Shown piece after piece: positions 1-5,434 of a stretch of 16,929 bases of DNA. Position numbers and translations under genes: made by a program. The notes beneath the pieces are model-generated. The model had not been told where the DNA came from. It ran no database searches and saw only the letters and a list, made by a program, of their open reading frames with translations. The stretch is from RUG754 sp045545455. Lineage in GTDB: Bacteria > Bacillota > Clostridia > Peptostreptococcales > Anaerovoracaceae. The DNA lies in contig JAZQAY010000113.1 of the NCBI GenBank assembly GCA_045545455.1, positions 1-16,929 on the forward strand, in the 5' to 3' direction. How positions within the stretch are numbered: the stretch's first letter is position 1; each line of letters opens with the position of its first letter.

Positions 1-59
1 GCAAACGTAAGTTCTGAAAGAACATATGTTTATAACTAAATAGACTCATTATTGGGTAC

Positions 60-345
60 TTTCCCTTTGCCTGCGAGCATGTAAGAAGGACGCGCCATGA
101 TCCTGAGGTTTCAGGGGAGCGAAAAACGAGCCAATATCGAAAGGCAGGTTGCACCTGCAATTGTGCTATGACCAGCGAAGGGGATAATGATACTCCCGTT
201 GCAAGATACCTGCGGCGGCCAGAAGAAATGATCCTTCTGGGGAGTTTAAAAACCCGTGAGGACAGGGTCGCACCTAGTCCGCCCGATAATGCCCGTGATG
301 GACACGGATCTCCGGAAGTGGGAGATTAAGAAGTTTGCTTCATTG
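60..345 (+). ncRNA. Probable structured non-coding RNA of unknown class
   Basis: No frame is open for more than a few dozen codons, yet the stretch is GC-rich and full of tight hairpins, unlike the AT-rich sequence after it. Clear stems are 144-149 with 153-158 (6 bp, 3-nt loop), 219-225 with 234-240 (7 bp, 8-nt loop), 260-263 with 277-280, 293-297 with 303-307 (5 bp), 308-313 with 321-326 (6 bp) and 330-333 with 338-341. The 293-307 and 308-326 stems abut and could stack. A hairpin with a T-run follows at 352-380, so transcription on the + strand is likely. I do not recognise the family. The consensus elements I know for T-box, cobalamin riboswitch, tmRNA, RNase P and SRP RNA are absent. A HEARO/omega RNA or another mobile-element ornate RNA is possible but unproven. 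Both ends are approximate. Confidence 0.5.
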
Positions 346-351
346 TTTTTG

Positions 352-380
352 ATTCTCATATATATAATTTGAGAATTTTT
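352..380 (+). terminator. Rho-independent terminator after the structured RNA
   Basis: ATTCTCA (352-358) pairs with TGAGAAT (370-376) across an 11-nt AT loop and is followed by Ts to 380. The T-run lies only on the + strand side, so it would end transcripts coming from the structured RNA. The stem is AT-rich and modest. The loop contains TATAAT (363-368), so this site could instead carry the -10 box of a promoter for rep, although no good -35 is found 16-18 bp upstream. Confidence 0.5.
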
Positions 381-395
381 AGGCTTTAAGAAATA

Positions 396-469
396 GCCGA
401 TTTACATGAATTGGTTTGTACATCTATTTTAGCGTACAAAAATCCGATCCATGTAGGTCGGCTTTTTTT
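396..469 (+). terminator. Long wobble-paired hairpin with T-tail before rep (terminator or attenuator)
   Basis: Positions 396-414 pair with 444-462 over 19 bp with three G-U wobbles and a single A-C mismatch. The stem continues with TTTGTAC (415-421) pairing GTACAAA (434-440), leaving a 12-nt loop and a 3-nt bulge (441-443). TTTTTTT follows at 463-469. The wobbles are compatible only with + strand RNA, since the other strand would have A-C mismatches at those places. That asymmetry indicates selection on a + strand transcript. It sits about 140 bp before the rep start, so it may attenuate rep or be a control RNA domain. GGCT at 382-385 could compete for AGCC at 395-398, a weak hint of alternative folding. 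Confidence 0.65.
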
Positions 470-491
470 CGTGGCCAAAAAGCCTCCTTAA

Positions 492-565
492 ATGACGGTC
501 ATGACGATAATGACGATCAATATCCATTATAGCAAAAGCATCGTCATAACCGTCATCGTCGTCAT
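492..565. repeat. Facing arrays of 9-bp iterons upstream of rep
   Basis: Three head-to-tail 9-bp units start at 492, 501 and 510 and share the core ATGACGRT. On the other strand three units with the same core lie at 540-547, 549-556 and 558-565, again in 9-bp steps. As a result 492-508 and 540-556 form a 17-bp inverted repeat with one mismatch around a 31-bp spacer. Regular phasing directly ahead of a RepA-like gene fits binding sites for the replication protein, serving as an origin or as an autoregulatory operator. The stretch also happens to be open in the rep frame, but its translation is only the repeat read as protein. Confidence 0.7.
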
Positions 566-605
566 CATCCTGACCACAGAAATAAAATTTAAGGAGGATC
601 AAAAA

Positions 606-1757
606 ATGATATCGAAACTACAAACGTATAACGCCGAAGATTTCTTCTTAACACCGATCGATCCCGCTAAGGGTGAGATGGTCATCGAGGACATGGTTCC
701 GAAGGGACTGACGGTCCTCGCCGGATCTCCTAAATCATGCAAGAGTTGGATGGCACTCGATATGGCATTGGCAGTGACTGCAGGGAGGCTCTTTCTCGGC
801 AAGGCTACCAGAGAATGCGATGTCCTTTATCTGGCTCTGGAAGACACTGATAAAAGATTGCATGACAGACTGACTACGCTGGAGGAATCGAACAGAAGAC
901 TTCATCTTGCCACTAAGTGCAGCAAACTTGATGAAGGGTTCATCAAACAGATCAGCGAATACCTTGATAACAATCATGAAGTCCAGCTGATAATCGTGGA
1001 CACTCTTCAGAAGATAAGAGGGAGTGATGCCGTATCATCCAATTCCAATATGTACGGTAGAGAATATGATGAACTGTCGAAGCTGAAGGAGTTCGCAGAC
1101 CGAAGAGGAATCGCCATCCTGGTGATCCATCACTTAAGGAAACTCCAGGATAGAAATGATCCATTAAACGACATACTTGGATCCACTGCTATGAGCGGCG
1201 TGGCCGACAGTATTCTGATCCTGAAGAAGGAAAGGACCAGAACTAACGGAGAACTTCTGTCTGTAGGAAGGGACAGCCCTCAGTGGAAGATGAAAATGAA
1301 TTTCGAGAATTACAGATGGCATGTTCTGGAGATCGAGACCGAAGAAGAGATGGCGAAGAAGGAGATCCCGGAGATCCTTTACAGGATCGCAGACATGATC
1401 CTTGAAGCAGGATCCTGGGAAGGAACTGCTACACAGCTTCTGGAAGCTATGGATGAAACTGTCATGAAGCCCAATACACTGAGCGCTAAGATATCAAGTC
1501 TCTACTACGATGTATTTTATCCTTCGGGTGTGCATATGGAGATCAAACGGACAGCCAAAGAAAGACTTATGATCTTCACTCTCATGGATGAGGAAGAAGA
1601 ACCCGTGACGGTAAGTCCGGAGAATGCTGCAGAAAACATCACAGACAGAAACAATGATGCTGTCTCTGAAACTGATGACTCCTATGGATTGACTCCTGAG
1701 GAGAGCCATCTGTTAGCTCAGGAGGCCATGAGAAAACTGGGAAGGGTGGTGAGCTGA
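606..1757 (+). CDS. RepA-like AAA-family ATPase (replication protein of the element)
   Basis: A 383-residue protein of the RecA-fold RepA/AAA_25 type, the group of hexameric helicase-like ATPases used by plasmids and mobilizable elements. A Walker A-like loop AGSPKSCKSW is at residues 39-48, a Walker B strand LIIVDT at 128-133, a VIHHLRK sensor-like strand at 173-179 and the family stretch LGSTAMSGVADSI at 191-203. Residues about 258-330 look like a winged-helix domain, and the acidic tail from 328 is probably disordered. The start chosen is the ATG at 606, preceded by AAGGAGG at 591-597. An in-frame ATG at 492 would add 38 residues encoded only by the iterons. The Walker A glycine before GKS is Cys45 here. 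It probably supports replication of the excised circle from the adjacent iterons; that role is inferred from family and position. Confidence 0.8.
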   Translation: MISKLQTYNAEDFFLTPIDPAKGEMVIEDMVPKGLTVLAGSPKSCKSWMALDMALAVTAGRLFLGKATRECDVLYLALEDTDKRLHDRLTTLEESNRRLHLATKCSKLDEGFIKQISEYLDNNHEVQLIIVDTLQKIRGSDAVSSNSNMYGREYDELSKLKEFADRRGIAILVIHHLRKLQDRNDPLNDILGSTAMSGVADSILILKKERTRTNGELLSVGRDSPQWKMKMNFENYRWHVLEIETEEEMAKKEIPEILYRIADMILEAGSWEGTATQLLEAMDETVMKPNTLSAKISSLYYDVFYPSGVHMEIKRTAKERLMIFTLMDEEEEPVTVSPENAAENITDRNNDAVSETDDSYGLTPEESHLLAQEAMRKLGRVVS

Positions 1758-1801
1758 CATGTATAGCCATGAAATCACTGTCCTTAATAGTAGCGAGCAT
1801 A

Positions 1802-1878
1802 GGCAAAGTATTGCCGCCGAAGTGAAGGAGCGAAAATCTGCTTCCTGTTTCACTTCGGATAGGGGCTCATTCGCCCCT
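1802..1878. other. Candidate origin of transfer (oriT) inverted-repeat cluster
   Basis: Three consecutive inverted repeats fill the gap between rep and mobC. GGCAA (1802-1806) pairs with TTGCC (1811-1815). CCGAAGTGAA (1817-1826) pairs with TTCACTTCGG (1849-1858), with further inner pairing of GGA (1827-1829) with TCC (1843-1845). AGGGGC (1861-1866) pairs with GCCCCT (1873-1878). A cluster of hairpins immediately upstream of mobC and the relaxase gene is where MOBP oriTs usually lie. None of the stems is followed by a T-run, so terminators are less likely. The nic site cannot be placed from sequence alone. Confidence 0.6.
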
Positions 1879-1925
1879 AAAACCCCGGGATATTTCAGCA
1901 ATTATCAGAAGGAGGGATCAAGGAA

Positions 1926-2270
1926 ATGAGAAACAGAAATGTAGGAATAAATATAAGAGTTAGCGAAAAAGAGAAAGAAAAGATCGTAAGGAACGCTTCC
2001 AAATGCCAGCTTACAGTGTCCGAATATCTGAGAAAATTGGCTAATGGACATGAACCTAAGGAGCTTCCCCGGAAGAAAATATTCAAGGAATTAGCGGATC
2101 TGAATACTTGGATAGCAAGAGCCGATGGCCTCGTAGAACTTAATGATCCATCAAAGCAGGAGGCTTTCAAGGGAGCGATAACAGAAATGTATTCATCCGT
2201 TGATAAACTTTGGGGACTTATGATGTCGAATTTCAGAGAAAAGGCAGGTGAGAATGATGGCAACAACTAA
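1926..2270 (+). CDS. mobC: MobC-family relaxosome accessory protein
   Basis: A 114-residue basic protein. The first 45 residues read as a ribbon-helix-helix DNA-binding fold: a strand containing NVGINIRVSEKEKE, then helices ending in LTVSEYLRKLANG. The remainder is helical and matches the general layout of MobC mobilization proteins, which bind oriT and help the relaxase open it. The start is the ATG at 1926 with AAGGAGGG at 1909-1916. It lies right after the candidate oriT and overlaps the relaxase start, so the two are probably translated together. Assignment rests on size, N-terminal fold and position between oriT and relaxase; a general RHH regulator is the alternative, but less likely. 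Confidence 0.78.
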   Translation: MRNRNVGINIRVSEKEKEKIVRNASKCQLTVSEYLRKLANGHEPKELPRKKIFKELADLNTWIARADGLVELNDPSKQEAFKGAITEMYSSVDKLWGLMMSNFREKAGENDGNN

Positions 2271-3612
2271 GATTTGGCCTGTCAAATACAGTCTGAAACA
2301 CGCAGTGGATTATGTGGAGAATCCGGAGAAAACAGAGTTTAACGATCTGAAGGCTGTACTGGAATACGCTGCAGATGACAATAAAACCGGGTCACCTGAA
2401 GATAAGATTTATCTTACGACAGGGATAAACTGCAACGCTGAAACCGCATACGAAGAGATGTCTGATGTGAAGTTCGCCTTCGGAAAGACTGATGGAAACG
2501 TAGCATACCATGCATATCAGAGTTTCAAACCCGGAGAAGTGAGCCCTGAAGAATGTCATGAGATAGGAGTAAAGTTAGCCAAAGAACTCTGGGGAGACAG
2601 ATTCCAGGTCCTTATAGCCACTCATCTTGATAAAGAACACCATCATAACCATTTCATAATAAACTCGGTTTCTTTTGTGGATGGCAGGAAATTCAACGAT
2701 AATTACAAGACTTACCGCGATCTCAGAGAAGCCTCCGACAGGATCTGCAGTGAAAGAAATCTTTCTGTGATAGATAATCCCAGAGGCAGAACACCCAGAG
2801 AACTGTATTTCGCGGAGAAGAATGGTGAACCCACCAAGTACAATCTTATGTGGGAAGCCATAGATGATTCCATCTCCATGAGCACAAACAAAGAGATGTT
2901 CAATGCTGTTCTCAGGAAGAAGGGCTATGTTATCACTGTAGATGACAATAGAAAGTACCCTGTCATCAGATCCATTTATGGAGGAAAGAGCACCAGATTA
3001 TTCCGTCTGGGAGATGACTATGAGCCTCAAAGGATCATGGAAAGGATCTATGAAAATGGTGATGACGCCCGCGGAAACTATAACAGATTCCTGCGTGAGA
3101 ACATGATGATCACGCCAGTAAGACATTCATATATCCGCAAGCCCAGGACGAAAAGGAAACTGACAGGCTTATATGGAATGTATATCAGGTATCTTTATGT
3201 CGCCGGTTACAGACCTAAACGACCTCACTATCAGCCCATAACTCTCGAAATGAAAGAAGCTATGCGTAAATGTGATGAGTACGCTAAGCAGGCGAGACTC
3301 CTTGGAAGGGAGAAGCTTGAAACTGTAAACGATGTAAAAGGCTTCATAATAAATTGTGAAAACAGCATCGAAGAAATGTCTGAACGCAGAAGGGGAATAT
3401 ATAACAAGCTGAGAAGATGCGAAGATCCTGACGAGATTTTTTTGCTTAAATCTGAAAGGGACAGCCTCACAAAGACTATCAGAGATTTGAGAAATAATCT
3501 TAAGACTGCACATCAGGTGCTGGACAGAAGTGAGACCATTAAGCAGGATCTCATTAGAGAACAGCAGGCCCAGGCTAAAGAAAAGCAAAGGACCAGAGGC
3601 TTTGCCAGATAA
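2257..3612 (+). CDS. MOBP-type relaxase (MobA/Mob)
   Basis: A 451-residue relaxase that would nick oriT, stay bound to the 5' end and lead the strand into a recipient. Counting from the ATG at 2257, the metal-binding histidine motif HLDKEHHHNHFIIN is at 123-136, giving the cluster H128/H129/H130/H132 plus H123. The N-terminal stretch DYVENPEKT (about 18-26) contains Tyr19, the likely nucleophile by analogy with relatives carrying a Y..NPxKT motif. Residues about 340-440 are charged and helical, probably a coiled-coil region. The gene overlaps mobC by 14 bp, with AAGGCAGG at 2241-2248 as ribosome site. ATG at 2254 and GTG at 2248 are in-frame alternatives, but MATTKIWPVK is the usual beginning in this family. 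The 3' end is intact. Confidence 0.85.
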   Translation: MATTKIWPVKYSLKHAVDYVENPEKTEFNDLKAVLEYAADDNKTGSPEDKIYLTTGINCNAETAYEEMSDVKFAFGKTDGNVAYHAYQSFKPGEVSPEECHEIGVKLAKELWGDRFQVLIATHLDKEHHHNHFIINSVSFVDGRKFNDNYKTYRDLREASDRICSERNLSVIDNPRGRTPRELYFAEKNGEPTKYNLMWEAIDDSISMSTNKEMFNAVLRKKGYVITVDDNRKYPVIRSIYGGKSTRLFRLGDDYEPQRIMERIYENGDDARGNYNRFLRENMMITPVRHSYIRKPRTKRKLTGLYGMYIRYLYVAGYRPKRPHYQPITLEMKEAMRKCDEYAKQARLLGREKLETVNDVKGFIINCENSIEEMSERRRGIYNKLRRCEDPDEIFLLKSERDSLTKTIRDLRNNLKTAHQVLDRSETIKQDLIREQQAQAKEKQRTRGFAR

Positions 3613-3648
3613 AAAGAATTAATATTTGAAGGAAGGAGGTGCCGGAGT

Positions 3649-4929
3649 ATGGCAGAAAACCTGGGTATACAGGGGAATAATCTTTCTTCGGCATCTTTTT
3701 CAGCTGAAGAATTATTGTCCTACCTGGCGCAGAATGGTAAAATAGACCTGAACAGTGCGGAAGAAGAAATGAGAAAATCTCAAATGGATCAGATATTAGA
3801 TCAACATCCGTACGCAATTTATCAGGGTTCTAATGGAAGATGGTATACTTATCTCCCGGACGACACTAAAAAGAACAGGCGCAGGAAGATAGAAAGGACT
3901 TCCGAAGAAGACATCAAACATGCTCTGTATGAGTTCTATACCGGCATAGCTGAGCATAAAAAACTTGAAGCGGTCACAATCGAAAAGCTTTTTCCTGAAT
4001 GGCTTGAGTACAAATCTTATCACACAAGTGCATCAACGTATATCACCAGGCTCAAGTCAGACTGGAGATCATTCTACAAAGATACTCCTATAATAAAAGT
4101 GCCCATCAAAAGGCTTAAGAAACTTGACCTGGATGAGTGGGCGCACAGACTGATAAGGGAAAGAGAACTTACAAGGAAAGCCTTCGTAAATGTGGCTACT
4201 ATCATGAATCAGGTGCTCGAGTATGCAGTAGATCTTGGAGTGATCGATAGTAATCCTTTCTCGAAGGTGAAGATAGATAACAAACATCTATTCAAACCGG
4301 TGAAGAAAAAGGATAGCAAGGTCGAGGTATTCACCAAGGAAGAAGAAAGAGAACTCAAGAAACTTGCCTGGTCAGACTTTGAGAACAGAGTAAAGGTATA
4401 TGTCCTGTCGCCGCTGGCAGTGCTGTTTCAGTTTGAGACAGGAGTCAGACTTGGTGAGCTGGTAGTGCTCAGATATGAGGACATCGATGGTGACTTCATA
4501 AATGTAGAGAGGATGTACAGAAGGGATTCCGGGGAAGTCGTACCGTATACCAAAGGAACTTTTGGCGACAGGAGAGTTATCCTGACATCAGAAGCAAAGA
4601 GGATCATAGAGACCTGCCGTAACTATCAGATCGAACATAACTGTGAAAGTGACGGGTATATTTTCTCAGTGGACGGACGTCCCTGCGGTTATACTCCCAC
4701 AGGGGATCTGTATAAGAAGTACTGTAAGAAACTGGGAATTGATAAAAAGACTTCGCACAAAGCAAGGAAAACATTTATATCTTCCTTGATAGACGGAAAT
4801 GTAAATATCAATTCCGTCAGGGAAATGGTAGGGCACTGTGATGAAAGAACTACTTTTGCCAACTACTGCTATGACAGGAGTACAGACAAAGAAAAAGTTA
4901 AAAAAATAGAAGAAGCTCTGTCTTGCTGA
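3649..4929 (+). CDS. int: Tyrosine recombinase / site-specific integrase
   Basis: A 426-residue integrase for integration and excision. The N-terminal half holds a substrate-contact region (about 55-100, with a GRWYTYLPDD strand) and a SAM-like core-binding domain (about 108-205, TIEKLFPEWLEYKS to VIDSNPF). The catalytic domain spans about 228-420. Visible active-site residues are R267 in TGVRLGE, K302 in YTKGTFGD, H370 and R373 in SHKARKTF, H396 in MVGHCDERTT and the likely nucleophile Y406 in FANYCYD. All expected residues are present, so it looks functional. ATG 3649 has GGAAGGAGGT at 3631-3640. It ends 184 bp from the 3' end of a convergent tRNA-Lys gene, the expected target. The first 45 residues are acidic and helical, more than many Tn916-type integrases carry, and may be a separate arm. 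Confidence 0.9.
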   Translation: MAENLGIQGNNLSSASFSAEELLSYLAQNGKIDLNSAEEEMRKSQMDQILDQHPYAIYQGSNGRWYTYLPDDTKKNRRRKIERTSEEDIKHALYEFYTGIAEHKKLEAVTIEKLFPEWLEYKSYHTSASTYITRLKSDWRSFYKDTPIIKVPIKRLKKLDLDEWAHRLIRERELTRKAFVNVATIMNQVLEYAVDLGVIDSNPFSKVKIDNKHLFKPVKKKDSKVEVFTKEEERELKKLAWSDFENRVKVYVLSPLAVLFQFETGVRLGELVVLRYEDIDGDFINVERMYRRDSGEVVPYTKGTFGDRRVILTSEAKRIIETCRNYQIEHNCESDGYIFSVDGRPCGYTPTGDLYKKYCKKLGIDKKTSHKARKTFISSLIDGNVNINSVREMVGHCDERTTFANYCYDRSTDKEKVKKIEEALSC

Positions 4930-4944
4930 GCGCTTCTCTAAGAG

Positions 4945-4985
4945 GTTTGAGTGGGTGAACGCTTAACCCACTCAAACCCACTCAA
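4945..4985. repeat. 12-bp inverted repeat plus 10-bp tandem repeat at the element end
   Basis: GTTTGAGTGGGT (4945-4956) is perfectly complementary to ACCCACTCAAAC (4966-4977), with a 9-nt spacer. The unit ACCCACTCAA occurs twice in tandem at 4966-4975 and 4976-4985, so three copies of the same core lie within 41 bp, one inverted. No T-run follows. The place, 15 bp after the recombinase stop and before the tRNA, suits recombinase arm-type or accessory-factor binding sites. A strong end-of-gene hairpin for int is the simpler alternative. Confidence 0.6.
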
Positions 4986-5046
4986 TGTAAAAATTGGGTC
5001 CGATGAGCTATTTTAAGGCTCCAAAAAACAATTAGAAGTCTCAAAC

Positions 5047-5063
5047 CCCTTGAAAATCAAGGG
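5047..5063. repeat. Small hairpin between integrase and tRNA
   Basis: CCCTTGA (5047-5053) and TCAAGGG (5057-5063) form a 7-bp stem with a 3-nt loop. It lacks a T-run on either strand. It lies between the recombinase end repeats and the tRNA terminator, in the zone where the attachment core may be. Confidence 0.4.
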
Positions 5064-5070
5064 TTCTACG

Positions 5071-5103
5071 AAAAGTAAAACCCCGAGGATCTCTCCTCGG
5101 GGT
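5071..5103 (-). terminator. Rho-independent terminator of tRNA-Lys
   Basis: Read on the minus strand, ACCCCGAGG (5103-5095) pairs perfectly with CCTCGGGGT (5088-5080) around a 6-nt loop, followed by TTTTACTTTT (5080-5071). It lies 11 bp after the tRNA 3' end in the tRNA's direction. The T-rich tail is only on this strand, so it ends tRNA transcription; it could also stop leftover reading of the minus strand into the element. Confidence 0.85.
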
Positions 5104-5113
5104 CTCTAGAAAC

Positions 5114-5189
5114 TGGTGGACCATCAGGGGCTCGAACCCTGGACACCCTGATTAAGAGTCAGGTGCTCTTCCAGCTGAGCTAATGGTCC
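5114..5189 (-). tRNA. tRNA-Lys (anticodon CTT)
   Basis: A complete 76-nt tRNA with encoded CCA. The acceptor arms GGACCAT (5189-5183) and ATGGTCC (5124-5118) pair perfectly. The D arm has AGCTCAGCTGG. The anticodon stem CCTGA/TCAGG encloses the loop CTCTTAA, giving anticodon CTT (lysine, AAG codons). The T arm carries CAGGGTTCGAGCCCTG. Discriminator A and CCA sit at 5117-5114. It has its own promoter upstream and terminator downstream. It is the presumed integration target of the neighbouring element; the tRNA sequence is intact, as expected because such elements restore the 3' end. Confidence 0.97.
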
Positions 5190-5211
5190 GCAATCAATCG
5201 GAACATTTGAT

Positions 5212-5240
5212 ATATTAACACCGCGTTAGTTATTTGTCAA
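5212..5240 (-). promoter_or_regulatory. Sigma-70-type promoter of tRNA-Lys
   Basis: On the minus strand, TTGACA (5240-5235) and TAATAT (5217-5212) are separated by exactly 17 bp. The -35 is perfect and the -10 has one departure from consensus. Transcription would start near 5205, about 15 nt before the tRNA 5' end at 5189. Confidence 0.85.
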
Positions 5241-5312
5241 CGGGTTTTTTGATAAGTTTTATTTTTTTATTTTTGTCTTCATTGTTTTATTTCTGTTTTC
5301 TTTTTGGATTCA

Positions 5313-5341
5313 TTGCATTGGAGTTACATTTGTTGTATAAT
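5313..5341 (+). promoter_or_regulatory. Sigma-70-type promoter of the 5435-16929 gene run
   Basis: TTGCAT (5313-5318) and a perfect TATAAT (5336-5341) are 17 bp apart. This is the only convincing + strand promoter I see between the tRNA and the window end, and gaps between the following genes are 41 bp or less, so it probably drives all of them. The start would be near 5348, giving a leader of about 85 nt. Confidence 0.75.
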
Positions 5342-5355
5342 ACACTCATCTATAG

Positions 5356-5399
5356 TCAAAATGGAATTATTATGTCCTGATTTTTTCAGAGCATTTTGA
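5356..5399 (+). repeat. 8-bp inverted repeat in the leader of the operon
   Basis: TCAAAATG (5356-5363) is complementary to CATTTTGA (5392-5399) with a 28-nt spacer, and CTGA/TCAG around six Ts (5378-5389) may pair inside it. It falls between the predicted transcription start and the first ribosome site. It could be a leader structure or an operator; the low complexity of this AT-rich stretch makes chance pairing possible. Confidence 0.3.
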
Positions 5400-5434
5400 T
5401 ACACCAATTATTATTACAGCTAAGGAGACACTAA

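Larger units (their letters stand above)
1..5113. mobile_element. Integrative mobilizable element, right-hand part, next to tRNA-Lys
   Basis: The segment carries, all on the + strand, a RepA-like ATPase, a MobC protein, a MOBP-type relaxase and a tyrosine recombinase, which is the standard core of a mobilizable integrative element. The recombinase is the last gene and lies beside the 3' end of a convergent tRNA-Lys gene, the usual place for tRNA-targeting integrases. No VirD4-type coupling protein and no secretion genes are visible, so transfer would depend on a helper element, unless those genes lie to the left. No antibiotic-resistance or other cargo gene is seen here. The left end is outside the window. 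The right end is set at the tRNA 3' end by inference only; the real crossover could lie inside the tRNA or in the 184 bp between recombinase and tRNA, because no second att copy is available for comparison. Confidence 0.75.

Noticed and set aside
60..345. T-box, cobalamin riboswitch, tmRNA, RNase P RNA or CRISPR array in the left non-coding stretch
   Set aside because: None of the conserved core sequences I know for these classes is present, and there are no regularly spaced direct repeats.
492..605. N-terminal 38-residue extension of the rep protein from an ATG at 492
   Set aside because: The extension is simply the iterons translated, it has no good ribosome site, and AAGGAGG at 591-597 fits the ATG at 606.
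2248..2256. GTG at 2248 or ATG at 2254 as the relaxase start
   Set aside because: The ribosome site overlaps or crowds these starts, while ATG 2257 gives the usual MATTKIWPVK beginning. ATG 2254 cannot be fully excluded and changes the protein by one residue.
45..5000. ACTCA followed by ATTGGGT near 44-57 and again near 4980-4999 as the two ends of the element
   Set aside because: The spacing between the two halves differs (7 versus 13 bp), the shared parts are short, and the sequence is not found in the tRNA, so it is not a credible att repeat.
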